From: Acidobacteriaceae bacterium
GTDB lineage: Bacteria > Acidobacteriota > Terriglobia > Terriglobales > Acidobacteriaceae
Reading direction: 5' to 3'
Assembly (NCBI GenBank): GCA_903642235.1
Contig: CAHJWL010000004.1
Coordinates: 310,001 to 374,000, forward strand
DNA length: 64,000 nucleotides
Of this stretch, positions 51,285-61,154 are shown one piece after another (the first letter of the stretch is position 1; every line of letters begins with the position of its first letter). The notes under the pieces were generated by a model, which was not told the origin of the DNA, searched no databases, and worked only from the letters and a program-made list of their open reading frames with translations. Position numbers and translations under genes: made by a program.

Positions 51285-52487
51285 TTAGAGGCCCGCGCTC
51301 TCGGTATAAAAATGGGGGATCCCGAGTTCAAGATTCGCGACCTGATCCAGCGCGAGAACGTACGGGTCTTCAGTTCGAATTATGCGCTTTACGGAAGCCT
51401 GTCGGAAAGAGTGTCGGCTACGTTGCTCTCGATGGTGCCGACGATCGAGAACTACTCCATCGACGAGAGCTTTCTGAACCTGGGCGACTTCCGCGAGAGG
51501 GAAGTAGAGCCCCTGGCGCGTGAGCTGCGCGAGCGCGTTCAACGCTGGGTCGGCATCCCGACGTGCGTCGGCCTTGCTCCAACGAAGACGCTGGCCAAGG
51601 TCGCCAACTTCATCGCCAAGAAACGGCCGCAGTATCGCGGGGTCTGCGATCTGCGTTCCAACCAGGTGCGGGCGGAGCTGCTGCCTACGGTGCCGGTCGA
51701 GGAAGTCTGGGGCATCGGCGGAGCCTCGGCCGCCAAGCTCGCGAAGCTTGGAATCCAGACAGCGGCGGACCTGGCCGCGCTCGAACCGGACGACGCCCGC
51801 GCCCTGATGACTGTGACCGGAGGCCGCACCGTCTATGAGCTGCGCGGAATCTCCTGCATGCCTTTGGAACTGATGGAGCCGACGCGGAAGGGAATCGCTG
51901 TAACCCGCAGCTTCGGGTCTCCCGTCACTTCCTGGACAGAGATGCGCGAAGCCCTCGCCAGCTATGCCACGCGAGCCGCGGAGAAGATGCGCCGCTACAA
52001 GGTCGCCGCCGACAATCTGTTTGTCTTCATGCACACCAACACCTTCAACAAAGACCCGTTTTATTCGAACGGGGCGTCGGCGCGGTTCGCCGCGACGACC
52101 AACGACACCGGCGAAGTGGTGGCGTTGGCCGTGCGCTTGGGCGAACGGCTCTGGCGAGACGGCTTTCGCTACTCGAAGTGCGGAGTGATGATCTCGGAGC
52201 TGCTGCCGGAGGCAGTACAGCAACCGGCCTTGTGGAATGAGCTGGACCGGGAGCGGCGAGAACGGGCCTGGAAGATGGTAGACCAGCTTAACGCGAAGCT
52301 CGGGCGCGGGACTGTTCGCATCCTGAGCGCCGGGCCGAAGGACTCGGCCTGGAAGCTCCGGGCTGAGCACCTTTCGTCTCGCTGGACCACGCGGTGGGAT
52401 GAGCTGCCCCGGATCAAAGCAGGAACGACGGGCTTCAGTCCTTCGAGGGCTTCGTCTAGCGAAGCAGAAAGACGTTCAGAACGCTAG
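51285..52487 (+). pseudogene. umuC: umuC, 3' fragment right of the transposon
   Basis: From the transposon edge the frame reads LEARALGIKMGDPEFKI, continuing the 5' fragment in register. The Y-family palm (NYSIDESFLNLGDF with the catalytic Asp-Glu), thumb (GIPTCVGLAPTKTLAKVANF), HhH (VPVEEVWGIGGASAAKL) and little finger are intact to about residue 400. Without the N-terminal catalytic Asp it cannot be an active polymerase, although ATG 51312 could start translation of the rest. No umuD lies upstream. Confidence 0.85.
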
Positions 52488-52640
52488 ATAGCCGAACATC
52501 AGGGAGCGGCCGCGAGTCGTACGACAAAGAGGGCAAACGACGGAAGCATCCGTCATTCACCTGCATCAGACAAGGGGACGCACACGTATATCTGGGCGCC
52601 GCGGCCGTTTTCCCCACCAGCCGCGATTCGGAGTCCCAGC

Positions 52641-54095
52641 ATGAGTGCGTCTTCCGTGCGAGATTTTTCGCTTCTACCAGCTTTTGAGCAAACAGCAGTT
52701 GGTTTAGCGCTGCTTACCTTGAATGGCGACTTTGTGATGGCTAACCCCGCCCTGTGCCGGTTCACGGGGAGGTTACTCACTGAGCTTCAGTTGCTCAATC
52801 TGCTCGCAGTTGTTCTCCCTGCTGACCAGGGGATCTGTGCCGGTGATCTCAGCAGTTTGGCTGAAGGAACCAAGGCGACGGTCAGCGAGGTTCGGTATCT
52901 TCGCCCTGATGGAACGACCATCTGGGTTCGAAAATCCTTGTCGATCCTGGAACGGAATGACCTCAACGAGCTGTACCTGCTGGGTGTCTGTGAGGATGTC
53001 AGCGATCGGAAGGCGACCGAGTTTGCCTTGGAGTCTCTACGCCTAGAGCACCAGCACTCCGTCGATTTCAACCCTCAGATTCCGTGGACGGCCGATCCCC
53101 AGGGGAAAGTTCTTGAGATGAGTGGGCGTTATTACGACAAAACAGGTCTTTCGCATGAGACCGCCTTTGGTGATGGCTGGGTCCGTGCCTGTGCCCCCGA
53201 AGACCTCGAGCGGATGCAAACGACCTGGGAACGCTCCCTTGCCACGGGGGAACCGTACGACATCGAGCACCGCATTCGGACGTCTTCTGGTCACGAATGC
53301 TGGATGCGAACACGAGCGTTTGCGCGAAGAGATCAAGCAGGCAACATTGTCCGTTGGTATGGCACCAGCGAGGACATCAACGATCGCAAGCTCGCCCAGG
53401 ACGCCGTTCTGATCTCGGAGAAGCTTGCGGCAATCGGAAGGCTTGCCGGCTCCATCGCTCACGAGATCAACAATCCGCTCGAGGCGGTCACCAACCTGGT
53501 CCATCTCGCGAGAACCAGCACCGAAACCGAAGAGATCGTTCTGTACCTTGATCAAGCGGATCTTGAACTGCGGCGTGTCGCCGCGATCACGAGCAAAACG
53601 CTTCGGTTTCACCGACAATCCACAAAGCGAGAGGCGGTTGGCTTCGTTCAGCTCATTGACGGAGCCCTGCTGATCTTTGACCAGAAGTTGAAATACCTTG
53701 GCGTGGAGGTAGAGCTGCGGGAACGAACTGGGCGCCCTGTGGTCTGTCTCCAGGGAGAGATACGGCAGGTGCTGAATAACCTGATCGGCAACGCCGTGGA
53801 TGCTCTTCCGCAGGAACGCGGTCGGCTATTGTTGCGATGTCGGAGCGGCCACGACTGGAAAGACAATCGGGAAGGCATGGTGATCACCGTTGCTGATAAT
53901 GGCAGTGGCATGGCTCCAGAGATCCGGCGCCGGATCTTCGAAGCCTTCTTCAGCACCAAGGGAATTCTTGGTACCGGGATCGGCCTCTGGATAAGCGCGG
54001 AGATAGTCCAAAGGCATCAGGGAAAGCTGACGTGTCGGAGCTCGCAAACGAATCATGGTCACTTTACGGTGTTCTCGCTGTTTCTGCCGTACTAA
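52641..54095 (+). CDS. PAS-domain sensor histidine kinase
   Basis: The 484-residue protein has no transmembrane segment. Two PAS domains (~10-125 with LYLLGVCEDVSDRK, and ~140-250 with VRWYGTSEDINDRK, the PAC-type ends) precede HisKA (His274 in SIAHEINNPLEAV) and HATPase (NNLIGNAVDAL, VADNGSGMAPEI, GTGIGLWISAEIV). It is a cytoplasmic sensor of an unknown signal. No response regulator is adjacent; the single-domain regulator at 2600 is 50 kb away. Confidence 0.88.
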   Translation: MSASSVRDFSLLPAFEQTAVGLALLTLNGDFVMANPALCRFTGRLLTELQLLNLLAVVLPADQGICAGDLSSLAEGTKATVSEVRYLRPDGTTIWVRKSLSILERNDLNELYLLGVCEDVSDRKATEFALESLRLEHQHSVDFNPQIPWTADPQGKVLEMSGRYYDKTGLSHETAFGDGWVRACAPEDLERMQTTWERSLATGEPYDIEHRIRTSSGHECWMRTRAFARRDQAGNIVRWYGTSEDINDRKLAQDAVLISEKLAAIGRLAGSIAHEINNPLEAVTNLVHLARTSTETEEIVLYLDQADLELRRVAAITSKTLRFHRQSTKREAVGFVQLIDGALLIFDQKLKYLGVEVELRERTGRPVVCLQGEIRQVLNNLIGNAVDALPQERGRLLLRCRSGHDWKDNREGMVITVADNGSGMAPEIRRRIFEAFFSTKGILGTGIGLWISAEIVQRHQGKLTCRSSQTNHGHFTVFSLFLPY

Positions 54096-54236
54096 GGATC
54101 AACATGAGTCCCGCTTGGCGTTCGCTACGCGAAATCTACCCAACGCCATGCTCACCCTTCCCAAAAGCGATGTCACCGCAGCTCTCAATAAGCATCCGGG
54201 GAGGCGGATAGATTATGATATCTCAGGAGGTGCAGG

Positions 54237-54863
54237 ATGAGTCTGGAAACGTTGACGACCCCCGAAGCCGCAATTGCAGCCGGGGTTTCCGTAAGAGACA
54301 TCAATCGCATGGTTGACGAGCACATCCTTCCGGAGGACTCGTACAGCGCCTCAGGTGTCCGTACCTTTCGTGCAGATGCTTGCCTCTGGATCGCTTTCTA
54401 CCGTGCTACTGCCGATCGCCTGACGGCGGATACCCGATTGCGGATGATGCGGAACAAGATGGTTCATAGCCCGAATTGGGAGGGATGGAGCCACTGGTCC
54501 ATTGAGGATGATCTCTTGACTGTGCGCTTCGACGCCCTGTGGGAGTCAGTGAACGCCCGGTTACGTGATCTGGCGGAAGCGCGCGAGCTGGTGGTGGAGG
54601 ATGCGGAAATTCTAGGCGGCACTCCTGTGCTCCGTGGCACCAGGGTTCCGGTTCACGACGTTGGGGCTGCGCTGAACGCTGGTGTATCCGTAGATCGGGT
54701 CCTGCAGATGTACCCTAGCCTGAACGAACGGCAGGTAGAGTTGGCTTCCATGTACGCGAAGGCGGCTCCGCTACGTGGCCGGCCTCGCAGGCTCTCGCCT
54801 CCTCAAGGCGCACAGGTGCGAACAGCCACGAGGCGACTTCGGAAGTCCTCTGTAGGAGAGTGA
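54237..54863 (+). CDS. DUF433-family antitoxin
   Basis: The 208-residue protein has an N-terminal MerR-like helix-turn-helix (TTPEAAIAAGVSVRDINRMV) and a C-terminal DUF433 domain (~115-175: EDAEILGGTPVLRGTRVPVHDVG ... VDRVLQMYPSL). This is the usual antitoxin for DUF5615 PIN-like proteins. The start has a strong AGGAGG. It is six bases before the toxin-like gene, so they form one operon, presumably repressed by the pair. Confidence 0.8.
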   Translation: MSLETLTTPEAAIAAGVSVRDINRMVDEHILPEDSYSASGVRTFRADACLWIAFYRATADRLTADTRLRMMRNKMVHSPNWEGWSHWSIEDDLLTVRFDALWESVNARLRDLAEARELVVEDAEILGGTPVLRGTRVPVHDVGAALNAGVSVDRVLQMYPSLNERQVELASMYAKAAPLRGRPRRLSPPQGAQVRTATRRLRKSSVGE

Positions 54864-54869
54864 CGCCGA

Positions 54870-55310
54870 ATGAAGCTCCTTATAGATGAATGTTTGAGCC
54901 CCAGTTTGGTCGAGGTCGCTGTAAGGAAAGGTCACCCGGAAAGCTCGCATGTGGTCTGGCAAGGCAAGGCTGGATGGAAGGACTGGGAGCTTAAGCCTTT
55001 CATTCTTGAGGAAGACTGGACCTTTGTCACCCGGAACAGCGTTGACTTCCGCGGTCCCGCCCATCGACCTGGAACCAAAGGGCAGTACGCCGACGTTTCA
55101 CTGCATGCAGGCCTGATCTGCGTCAACGGTCCCGTCGGCATGGATGCAGAGCTACAGAGCGAGCTTCTGGAGATCGCCTTGGAGGAGATTGGGACAGGCG
55201 AGCTCATCAACGGTGTGCTCGAGGTGTCTCTTGACGACCTGGAGGGAGACGTTGACATCGTGCGCTATGACCTCCCCCGGGATACAGAGGGAAGTACAAC
55301 GAACAAGTAG
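54870..55310 (+). CDS. DUF5615-type PIN-like toxin
   Basis: The 146-residue protein starts MKLLIDECLSPSLVEVAV, with the acidic Asp-Glu of the PIN-like nuclease fold, and has a second acidic/Asn motif DWTFVTRNSVDFRG. Members of DUF5615 are predicted RNases of toxin-antitoxin pairs. The C-terminus (LEIALEEIGTGELINGVLEV) is longer than in the shortest members. Function in this strain is inferred from pairing with the DUF433 gene. Confidence 0.78.
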   Translation: MKLLIDECLSPSLVEVAVRKGHPESSHVVWQGKAGWKDWELKPFILEEDWTFVTRNSVDFRGPAHRPGTKGQYADVSLHAGLICVNGPVGMDAELQSELLEIALEEIGTGELINGVLEVSLDDLEGDVDIVRYDLPRDTEGSTTNK

Positions 55311-55596
55311 GCGCCTTTGGCCCGTAGCTCGACGGTGCTCAAGGGCTCAACCCACGAAAGGGCCAGTTACCGGAGGAAACCTCCGGCAATTGATCAGAGG
55401 ACACAGGGCCTGTCAGAGTGTATCGAAAGGCTGGAGATGAGGAATACCCCGTGCGCCTCAGCGGGCACGCAAAGTCCCTAGCGCTTTAGCTAATGCCGGT
55501 GCTTTCGGTGCGTTGGCTGAGAACTGGGCGAAGGGCGCAGCTTTTCACCCAGCAACGATTAGAACGCCAAACGGTAAGCTATGCAGGGACGTGGTG

Positions 55597-56787
55597 ATGG
55601 ACGGATTGCAGGAATTGCAACGACAGCTGAAAGGCGCGAGTGAAGCGCTCAAGCAGCTAGGTGGTGAGATCGCTAGCGTACGCTTTGACCCAAATGATCA
55701 AGCTAGCATTGAAGCAGCTATTGCCGACATGAAGCTAGCCGTGGACAGCCGCGTAGCTGGCTATGCGAACAACCCCCTGATACGGTCGATCGCTGATCAG
55801 ATGAAAGAAAAGTACGAGAGCCACATTCTGGAGCAAGTGATGAGTGGAAAGCGAGAGGGTACGGATTCCAAGGAGAACAGCCAGACGCTCTTTCGGCAGA
55901 TTGAGAACACGGTTACGGATCTGCGTCGTGCTGAGTACAACAGCTTCGAACGACATATCGGAAAGTTGTCGAGGCTCCTTCATGCGCCAGCCCTGGAAGC
56001 CGTTAGCAACGAGTTGGCGGCGAATGTAGATCTTGACGCATGGATTAAACAGGGCGAGGCAACACAAGGGTCAATGATTGGGAGCGCGCGGCTTACATGG
56101 CCTGGAGATCAAAAGCAGGAGCTCGGACTTGTGCTCAAGCTAATAGATAGCTTCGCTGGAACGCCTGATGAAGCCAGCAATTTCGCGTTCACCTTCTACC
56201 ACGTGACCAACGACTTCACTAGAAATCTTCAAAACATGGTTGGGCAGATGATCGTCCCGTTCGCGCGAGATTACATCGACTTCGCTAAAGAGAGGACGGG
56301 AGTACAAGAGACAACAATGCTCCCTGAACGAACCGGACCAGCAGCCCGTAAAGCATTTGTCGTCCACGGACATGATGAAGGGGCGAGAGAATCAGTAGCA
56401 CGTTTTCTGGAGCGAATAGGTTTTGAAGCGATCATTCTCCATGAACAGGCTAATCAGGGGAGAACGGTGATCGAGAAAATCGAAGCTCATGGCGAGGTCG
56501 GCTTCGCGGTTGTACTACTTACTCCGGATGACGAAGGAGGCGTGAAAGGTGGAGAAGTCCAGCCCAGAGCAAGGCAGAACGTTCTTCTGGAACTGGGATA
56601 CTTCATTGGGCGGCTCGGTAGAAGTCGGGTTCTTGCTCTCAAAAGAGGAAACGTTGAGATCCCATCCGACTTCGGCGGTGTTGTTTACGAAGCGTACGAC
56701 TCAAGCAATGGTTGGAAGATGGCTCTTGGTCGTGAATTGAAAGCTGCTGGTTTTGAAATCGACTGGAATCACGTCCTCGGGAACTGA
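55597..56787 (+). CDS. TIR-domain (CAP12/PF10137-like) protein with helical N-terminus
   Basis: From ATG 55597 (AGGGA upstream; a TTG at 55513 is possible) the protein has 396 residues. Residues 1-30 are a likely coiled coil (LQELQRQLKGASEALKQLG), 30-240 a helical region without a known family, and 250-396 a TIR-like domain: KAFVVHGHDEGARESVARFL, ILHEQANQGRTVIEKIE, VLLTPDDEGG, RQNVLLELGYFIGRL with candidate catalytic Glu332. This TIR type is found in anti-phage NADase effectors. No cyclase or sensor gene is adjacent, so it is a stand-alone candidate. Confidence 0.8.
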   Translation: MDGLQELQRQLKGASEALKQLGGEIASVRFDPNDQASIEAAIADMKLAVDSRVAGYANNPLIRSIADQMKEKYESHILEQVMSGKREGTDSKENSQTLFRQIENTVTDLRRAEYNSFERHIGKLSRLLHAPALEAVSNELAANVDLDAWIKQGEATQGSMIGSARLTWPGDQKQELGLVLKLIDSFAGTPDEASNFAFTFYHVTNDFTRNLQNMVGQMIVPFARDYIDFAKERTGVQETTMLPERTGPAARKAFVVHGHDEGARESVARFLERIGFEAIILHEQANQGRTVIEKIEAHGEVGFAVVLLTPDDEGGVKGGEVQPRARQNVLLELGYFIGRLGRSRVLALKRGNVEIPSDFGGVVYEAYDSSNGWKMALGRELKAAGFEIDWNHVLGN

Positions 56788-57006
56788 CAGGCGGGGAAGC
56801 GCTGCCCTAGGTCTCTACCAGAGCGCCTGGGCGTGGTAGCGTCGAGCTTGATCTCGTATGTCCAGTCTTGGTTCTTCGGGGTTCGATCACCACGAGCCAT
56901 TCCATCGGCAAGATGAAGGCTACTCTGGCCTGTGGGCTTGGGATCTGCTTCTGCTTGCCTTGCGTGCGCGTCCTATTAGCTTCAGAGACTTGTGAGCTCC
57001 TCAGCC

Positions 57007-59415
57007 CTAAGCAGGGGGAGGTAGCCTCACCTCTTCAGCCCACTCCGTGAACTTCGCGTCGATATAGGTCAGGTATTCAAGGGCGGCCTGTCGGGAAACA
57101 GCCTGAGTGAACGTCCCGGATTTTTGGTCAACTAGGGAATCGCGGTCTCCGCGAACGTGTTCACGGATTTGCGAGGTCAGAAGGCGCGCCGGGTCGGCCA
57201 GATGAAGTCCTGCGTGTCTTTCCTGTTCAAGCACCGTCAGTTCGACACATTTAAGGAACGTTCGCTTTATCACTTCCTCAGCAGTTGCCGCGACTGCCGT
57301 GTCCTGCTTCGTTCGTGCGAGTGCAGCAGTTTCCAACAGCCGAGCGACAAACCGACATGTAGGAGAGACTGCCGCATAGGAGTGTTTGTCAAGCGCTGCT
57401 CTTGCAGAATGCTTCAACATCCCTGCGGAAGCAGTGGCGATATCTGAAGCTCCTAGGAATACAGCGTCACTTGCGATGCTGACGACGCTCTCATAGCACC
57501 CAACCACTGTCTCTGAGAGATAGCCGTTCTCTTCAAAAGTAGGAGACCTGCTGTAGAAGAAGACTACGAAGGAACAGAGCTGTTCGCTAACGCGGTTTCG
57601 ATATTCATCATGACGATGACGGCTCATAGCGTTTTCGGCAGAATCAGTCTTGTCGGAAGCGCGTTCTTTGTCGATTGACTTGCCTAGCTGATACCAGAGT
57701 TGAAGCATGCGCTGTGCCATGCTGAAGGCGGCAGTCTCAAGCCTGTAGAGGAGCATGTGCTGCTTGCCGGAGCTGTTTGTCGCAAGTTCTGCCATGCGCC
57801 GTGGTAGGGCTTCATGAAAAGTGCTCAGGAATCCAGAAAGGTAGCGCCAGCGCTCCTCATTGTCCGCCCGCAAAGCATTGATGCTCTCTAAAACCGTCTT
57901 ATGGTGGAGCCCTACAAGAGTATCGTCTCCAATGTCGAATATCCGGCTAACAGGATGTGCCCGCCCGATGTCAAAGGTCATACCCCGAACCTTGGTCGGC
58001 TCCAGTTCAAGTTGCATTGCGCATACTAAGAAGAGCTCTTTTACACAGGTCCCCGCGGTGTCACCCGCTTGTAGTGACTTGTCTAAGGCAAACCCCAAGA
58101 TTGTGATCAGATTGGCGACACCCTCAGTAGCAAGTATTGGCTGCTTGGCCACCACACAGAGCTGCGAGAGCTCGGAGAGCTTAGAGATGCCATAGAGGGC
58201 TGTTTGGTAGAAGCCACGCTCCGCTAGTTCATTCAGGACAGGCGAGATAAAGACAAAAGAAGTGAAAACACCCTCTGTGTGCCCCTTCACAATGAAGAAC
58301 TGAACGATCTCGATCATGGACCCGATGACAAATCCGGCTGTTGCGTTTTCCCCGTGCGCTGCGTTGAGCGGTGAACGCTGGACGCTCTTCGACGCGATAG
58401 CGGCCATGCCACGAAGGGTAGCCTTCGACATCTCGACATCTGCTACAGGAGCCGAGGCTTTCGCCACTGCCGTGTACACGTCGAGAGCGTTAGACAAGAT
58501 GCGGTCCTGAACAATAGACATGCCAAACATGAAAGCCGTGGTGCTTGGCATGTTTATGTTTCGGCCATGGTAGTCAACGTATTGCGCGAGAACGTCACTT
58601 GTAGCGCCGATTGCTTCGCGGAAGAGGTCGGTCTGATGTTCGGAGGCGAGCCGTCGGACCAGTGCATAAAGCTGACGGAGGTGCAGCTCCGTCCCATCCG
58701 TTAGCGATGGGTTGTGGTGCCGTAAGAGTCCTAGTGCTGTAGGGATGCTATTCGGATCGTGGTCTAAACGAACCCGCTCGCGAGCCAACTCAGGAATCTG
58801 TTCGAGCAGTGCGGTACGCAAGCGCTCAAGGGACTGCAACTCATCCAGTGCGCGCTTCCGGAGGCGACGAATCACGTTGCTTGGATCAGATAGATCAACG
58901 ACCCTTTGGAAAAGCACCCAAAGAAGACTGAGAGCTCCGAGCACAGCTAGGGTGGTGAGCAGTATTGGAGCGAGAGGATGTTTTGCTGGGATAATGAGAG
59001 CCGAGCTAAGAGCCAATAGGGCTAGCAAAGTGAGAGCCGCGTAAATTAACTGTGTTCCGCGGTCGCCAGCGTACTCCCTCAACAGCCCTGGAATGGACGT
59101 GTTAGAAATCTGCTGGATGACAAAGAGTGTGAGGGTGAAAACAACGCCGATTAAACCTACTAGGGCAGCGCCTATAGAGATGGCGAGCTGATAGATCGCG
59201 GCGGCATCGACGTGTAAGAGGTGTTCCGCAAGGGCGCGGTGCAGGACGAGCAGAATGCACACAAGCAAAACTGCGAAAGCGACGCAACCCGCGAGTACGG
59301 TGTTCCTGCGGTATCGAGAGACCATCCGATACGCTGGGCGTAGCCATGCAACTCTGAGTGCGAGACGAAGAAATCGATCTTGCAATGTCGGTTGCTCCTC
59401 GTAATCAGCGTCCAC
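57007..59415 (-). CDS. Large membrane protein, DUF2254-like N-terminus (802 aa)
   Basis: Residues ~35-190 contain four transmembrane helices (VAFAVLLVCILLVLH, IGAALVGLIGVVFTLTLFVI, AALTLLALLALSSALII, LTTLAVLGALSLLWVLF) with the DUF2254-like link FVIQQISNTSIPGLLREYAGDRGTQ. The remaining ~600 residues are cytoplasmic, helical and of no family I can name. The GTG start has no clear ribosome-binding site. It is convergent with the TIR gene. Function unknown; membrane linkage next to a TIR effector is suggestive but unproven. Confidence 0.65.
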   Translation of the reverse strand: MDADYEEQPTLQDRFLRLALRVAWLRPAYRMVSRYRRNTVLAGCVAFAVLLVCILLVLHRALAEHLLHVDAAAIYQLAISIGAALVGLIGVVFTLTLFVIQQISNTSIPGLLREYAGDRGTQLIYAALTLLALLALSSALIIPAKHPLAPILLTTLAVLGALSLLWVLFQRVVDLSDPSNVIRRLRKRALDELQSLERLRTALLEQIPELARERVRLDHDPNSIPTALGLLRHHNPSLTDGTELHLRQLYALVRRLASEHQTDLFREAIGATSDVLAQYVDYHGRNINMPSTTAFMFGMSIVQDRILSNALDVYTAVAKASAPVADVEMSKATLRGMAAIASKSVQRSPLNAAHGENATAGFVIGSMIEIVQFFIVKGHTEGVFTSFVFISPVLNELAERGFYQTALYGISKLSELSQLCVVAKQPILATEGVANLITILGFALDKSLQAGDTAGTCVKELFLVCAMQLELEPTKVRGMTFDIGRAHPVSRIFDIGDDTLVGLHHKTVLESINALRADNEERWRYLSGFLSTFHEALPRRMAELATNSSGKQHMLLYRLETAAFSMAQRMLQLWYQLGKSIDKERASDKTDSAENAMSRHRHDEYRNRVSEQLCSFVVFFYSRSPTFEENGYLSETVVGCYESVVSIASDAVFLGASDIATASAGMLKHSARAALDKHSYAAVSPTCRFVARLLETAALARTKQDTAVAATAEEVIKRTFLKCVELTVLEQERHAGLHLADPARLLTSQIREHVRGDRDSLVDQKSGTFTQAVSRQAALEYLTYIDAKFTEWAEEVRLPPPA

Positions 59416-59523
59416 TTGCGGTATACGCTATTGGGACGTAACACCCCTATATTGCTGGAAATATCGCCTGTTTGCGAGAGGAGCTTCGTGTTCTCACAAA
59501 CGGTCATATGCGAGAACGGCTGT

Positions 59524-60254
59524 CTAAGGCTGGTTGGTTGATCGAAGAATGATCTCGCCGACGTTGATGTCGTCAGGCTGGTCGATGGCGTAGGCAACGG
59601 CCCGCGCTACAGCGTCCGGGGTCATTGCGAACTTCTCCGCCGCTGCCTGCATCTGCTTTTTCAGCTCTGGATTGTTGACGTGTTCGCTGAAGGCTGTGTC
59701 GGTGAATCCAGGGGAAATGACGCTGACGCGCAGCTTCCCGGCAAGCTCTTGGCGAAGACCGTCCGAGAGGGCAAGGACCGCAGCCTTCGTTGCAGAGTAG
59801 ACGACCTGGTTGGGAGTGGTCTTGCGCGCCGCGGTAGAAGCGGTATGGATGAATTGCCCGGAGCCCTGCTGCCGAAATACGGGAAGTGCCGCCGCAATGC
59901 CGAACAAAACGCCCTTGAGGTTCACATCGACCATCTGTTCCCAATCATCCACGGCAAGATCGTCCATGGGACCGATGGGCATCGCCCCGCGTTGCTGAAC
60001 AAGACATCGAGGCGACCATACTGCTCCCGGGCCTTCTTAACGAGTGCCTCCAGGCTGTCCCGCTTGCGAACGTCCGTGCTCTTGTAAACGGCAAGGCCTC
60101 CCTCTCCGGTGATCTGTTCGGCCAGGGCGGCAAGGCTTTCTTCGCTTCTGGCACCGAGAACGATCTTTGCGCCCTGCTTTGCCAGGTGAAGCGCCGTCGC
60201 CTTCCCTATCCCGCTGCTCGCACCGGTGATTGCTACGACTTTGCCTTTGATCAT
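59524..60254 (-). pseudogene. Classical SDR oxidoreductase, one frameshift
   Basis: From ATG 60254 it reads MIKGKVVAITGASSGIGKATALHLA and continues to GRLDVLFSNAG; one base is missing near 59980 and the next frame continues MPIGPMDDLAVDDWEQMVDV, catalytic YSATKAAVLALSDGL and VISPGFTDTAF to 59524. Joined, it is a normal 243-residue SDR with all catalytic residues (Ser in HTASTAAR, Tyr-x3-Lys). It is divergent from the serine recombinase. Confidence 0.82.
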
Positions 60255-60386
60255 GAAAGCCTCCGTGTCTTGGATGACTCCGAGTGACAAAAAGCTCGCG
60301 TTCCCAAATGTGTCTGAACTTGTGGTGTGGTCGGTCGTTGTTCTCGACAGAGTCAAGGCTCTCAAAAACGAAGGATAACGAGAGCG

Positions 60387-60400
60387 TTCTCAATTGAGAA
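60387..60400. promoter_or_regulatory. 14-bp palindrome in the divergent promoter region
   Basis: TTCTCAATTGAGAA is a perfect palindrome between the SDR pseudogene and the recombinase gene. Two direct GTTCTCGA repeats follow at 60430-60437 and 60443-60450. These are candidate operator sites; the binding protein is unknown. Confidence 0.4.
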
Positions 60401-60430
60401 TGCAAAGTGCACGTTCGTTTACCTTCGCCG

Positions 60431-60466
60431 TTCTCGAAACTCGTTCTCGAATGCTATGATCGATCT
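60431..60466 (+). promoter_or_regulatory. Promoter of the serine recombinase gene
   Basis: -10 box TATGAT at 60455-60460 with a weak -35 (TTCTCG, 60431-60436). The GTG used as start lies seven bases after the -10 box, which implies a leaderless message. The -35 side is covered by a GTTCTCGA repeat. Confidence 0.45.
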
Positions 60467-61102
60467 GTGGCTGCGAAGACGAGTTCTGAGAAGAAAACAC
60501 CTGTCAAGAAGACGGCGATTAAAGCCGCGTCGAAAGACAAAGGCCTGTTGATCGGTTACGCCCGTGTCTCGACTCAGGATCAGAACTTGGAGATGCAAAC
60601 CGAGGCACTCCACAAGGCAGGCTGCAAGAAAATCTTCGAAGACCGGGCGAGCGGGAGCCGGGCTGAGCGCCTTGGTCTCGCGCAAGCTCGGGAAAACCTG
60701 CGAGCGGGAGACACCCTCGTAGTGTGGAAACTGGATCGGCTGGGTCGGAGCGTCAAGCAGCTCGTTGATCTCGTGGGCGAACTGCAGAAAGACGGAGTCC
60801 AGTTCAGAAGCCTGACGGACTCGATCGACACAGGCACGCCGTCTGGCCGTTTTTTCTTCCACGTTATGGCTAGCCTGGCTGAGATGGAAAGGGAACTGAT
60901 CGTCGAGCGAACCCGCGCTGGGCTGGAAGTCGCACGCCAGCTTGGCCGCACGGGTGGCCGCAAGCGGCTGATGACGGAAAGCAAGGTCAAAGCCGCCAAA
61001 AAGCTACTCTCCACTGGCGTGCCGGCACGCGATGTGGCTAGCAATCTCGGAGTTTCAGTCCCTACCTTATATAGGTGGCTGCCTGCTTCTCAGGCCGTTT
61101 AA
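60467..61102 (+). CDS. Serine recombinase (resolvase/invertase type)
   Basis: From GTG 60467 the protein has 211 residues; a GTG at 60407 would add 20. A basic, Lys-rich N-terminal extension precedes the resolvase domain: YARVSTQDQN with catalytic Ser35, DRASGSRAERLGL, VVWKLDRLGRS and FFFHVMASLAEMERELI. The C-terminal helix-turn-helix (PARDVASNLGVSVPTLYRWL) binds the recombination site. It is the size of Tn3-type resolvases and invertases. No transposase is nearby, so it may be a solitary resolvase or invertase. Confidence 0.88.
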   Translation: MAAKTSSEKKTPVKKTAIKAASKDKGLLIGYARVSTQDQNLEMQTEALHKAGCKKIFEDRASGSRAERLGLAQARENLRAGDTLVVWKLDRLGRSVKQLVDLVGELQKDGVQFRSLTDSIDTGTPSGRFFFHVMASLAEMERELIVERTRAGLEVARQLGRTGGRKRLMTESKVKAAKKLLSTGVPARDVASNLGVSVPTLYRWLPASQAV

Positions 61103-61110
61103 TGAGAAGC

Positions 61111-61145
61111 GGGGCGAGCGGAACTTCTTCGCTCGCCCCTCTTTG
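61111..61145. terminator. Bidirectional-type terminator hairpin
   Basis: GGGGCGAGCG (61111-61120) pairs perfectly with CGCTCGCCCC (61130-61139), followed by TCTTT. It separates the convergent recombinase and receptor genes. Confidence 0.75.
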
Positions 61146-61154
61146 AATTGCCTG

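Noticed and set aside
55319..55390. tRNA-like sequence (CCCGTAGCTCGACGG)
   Set aside because: There is an A-box-like start but no T-loop GGTTCGAATCC and no acceptor stem pairing.
56870..56905. T-loop-like GGGGTTCGATCACC
   Set aside because: No matching D-arm, anticodon arm or acceptor stem around it.
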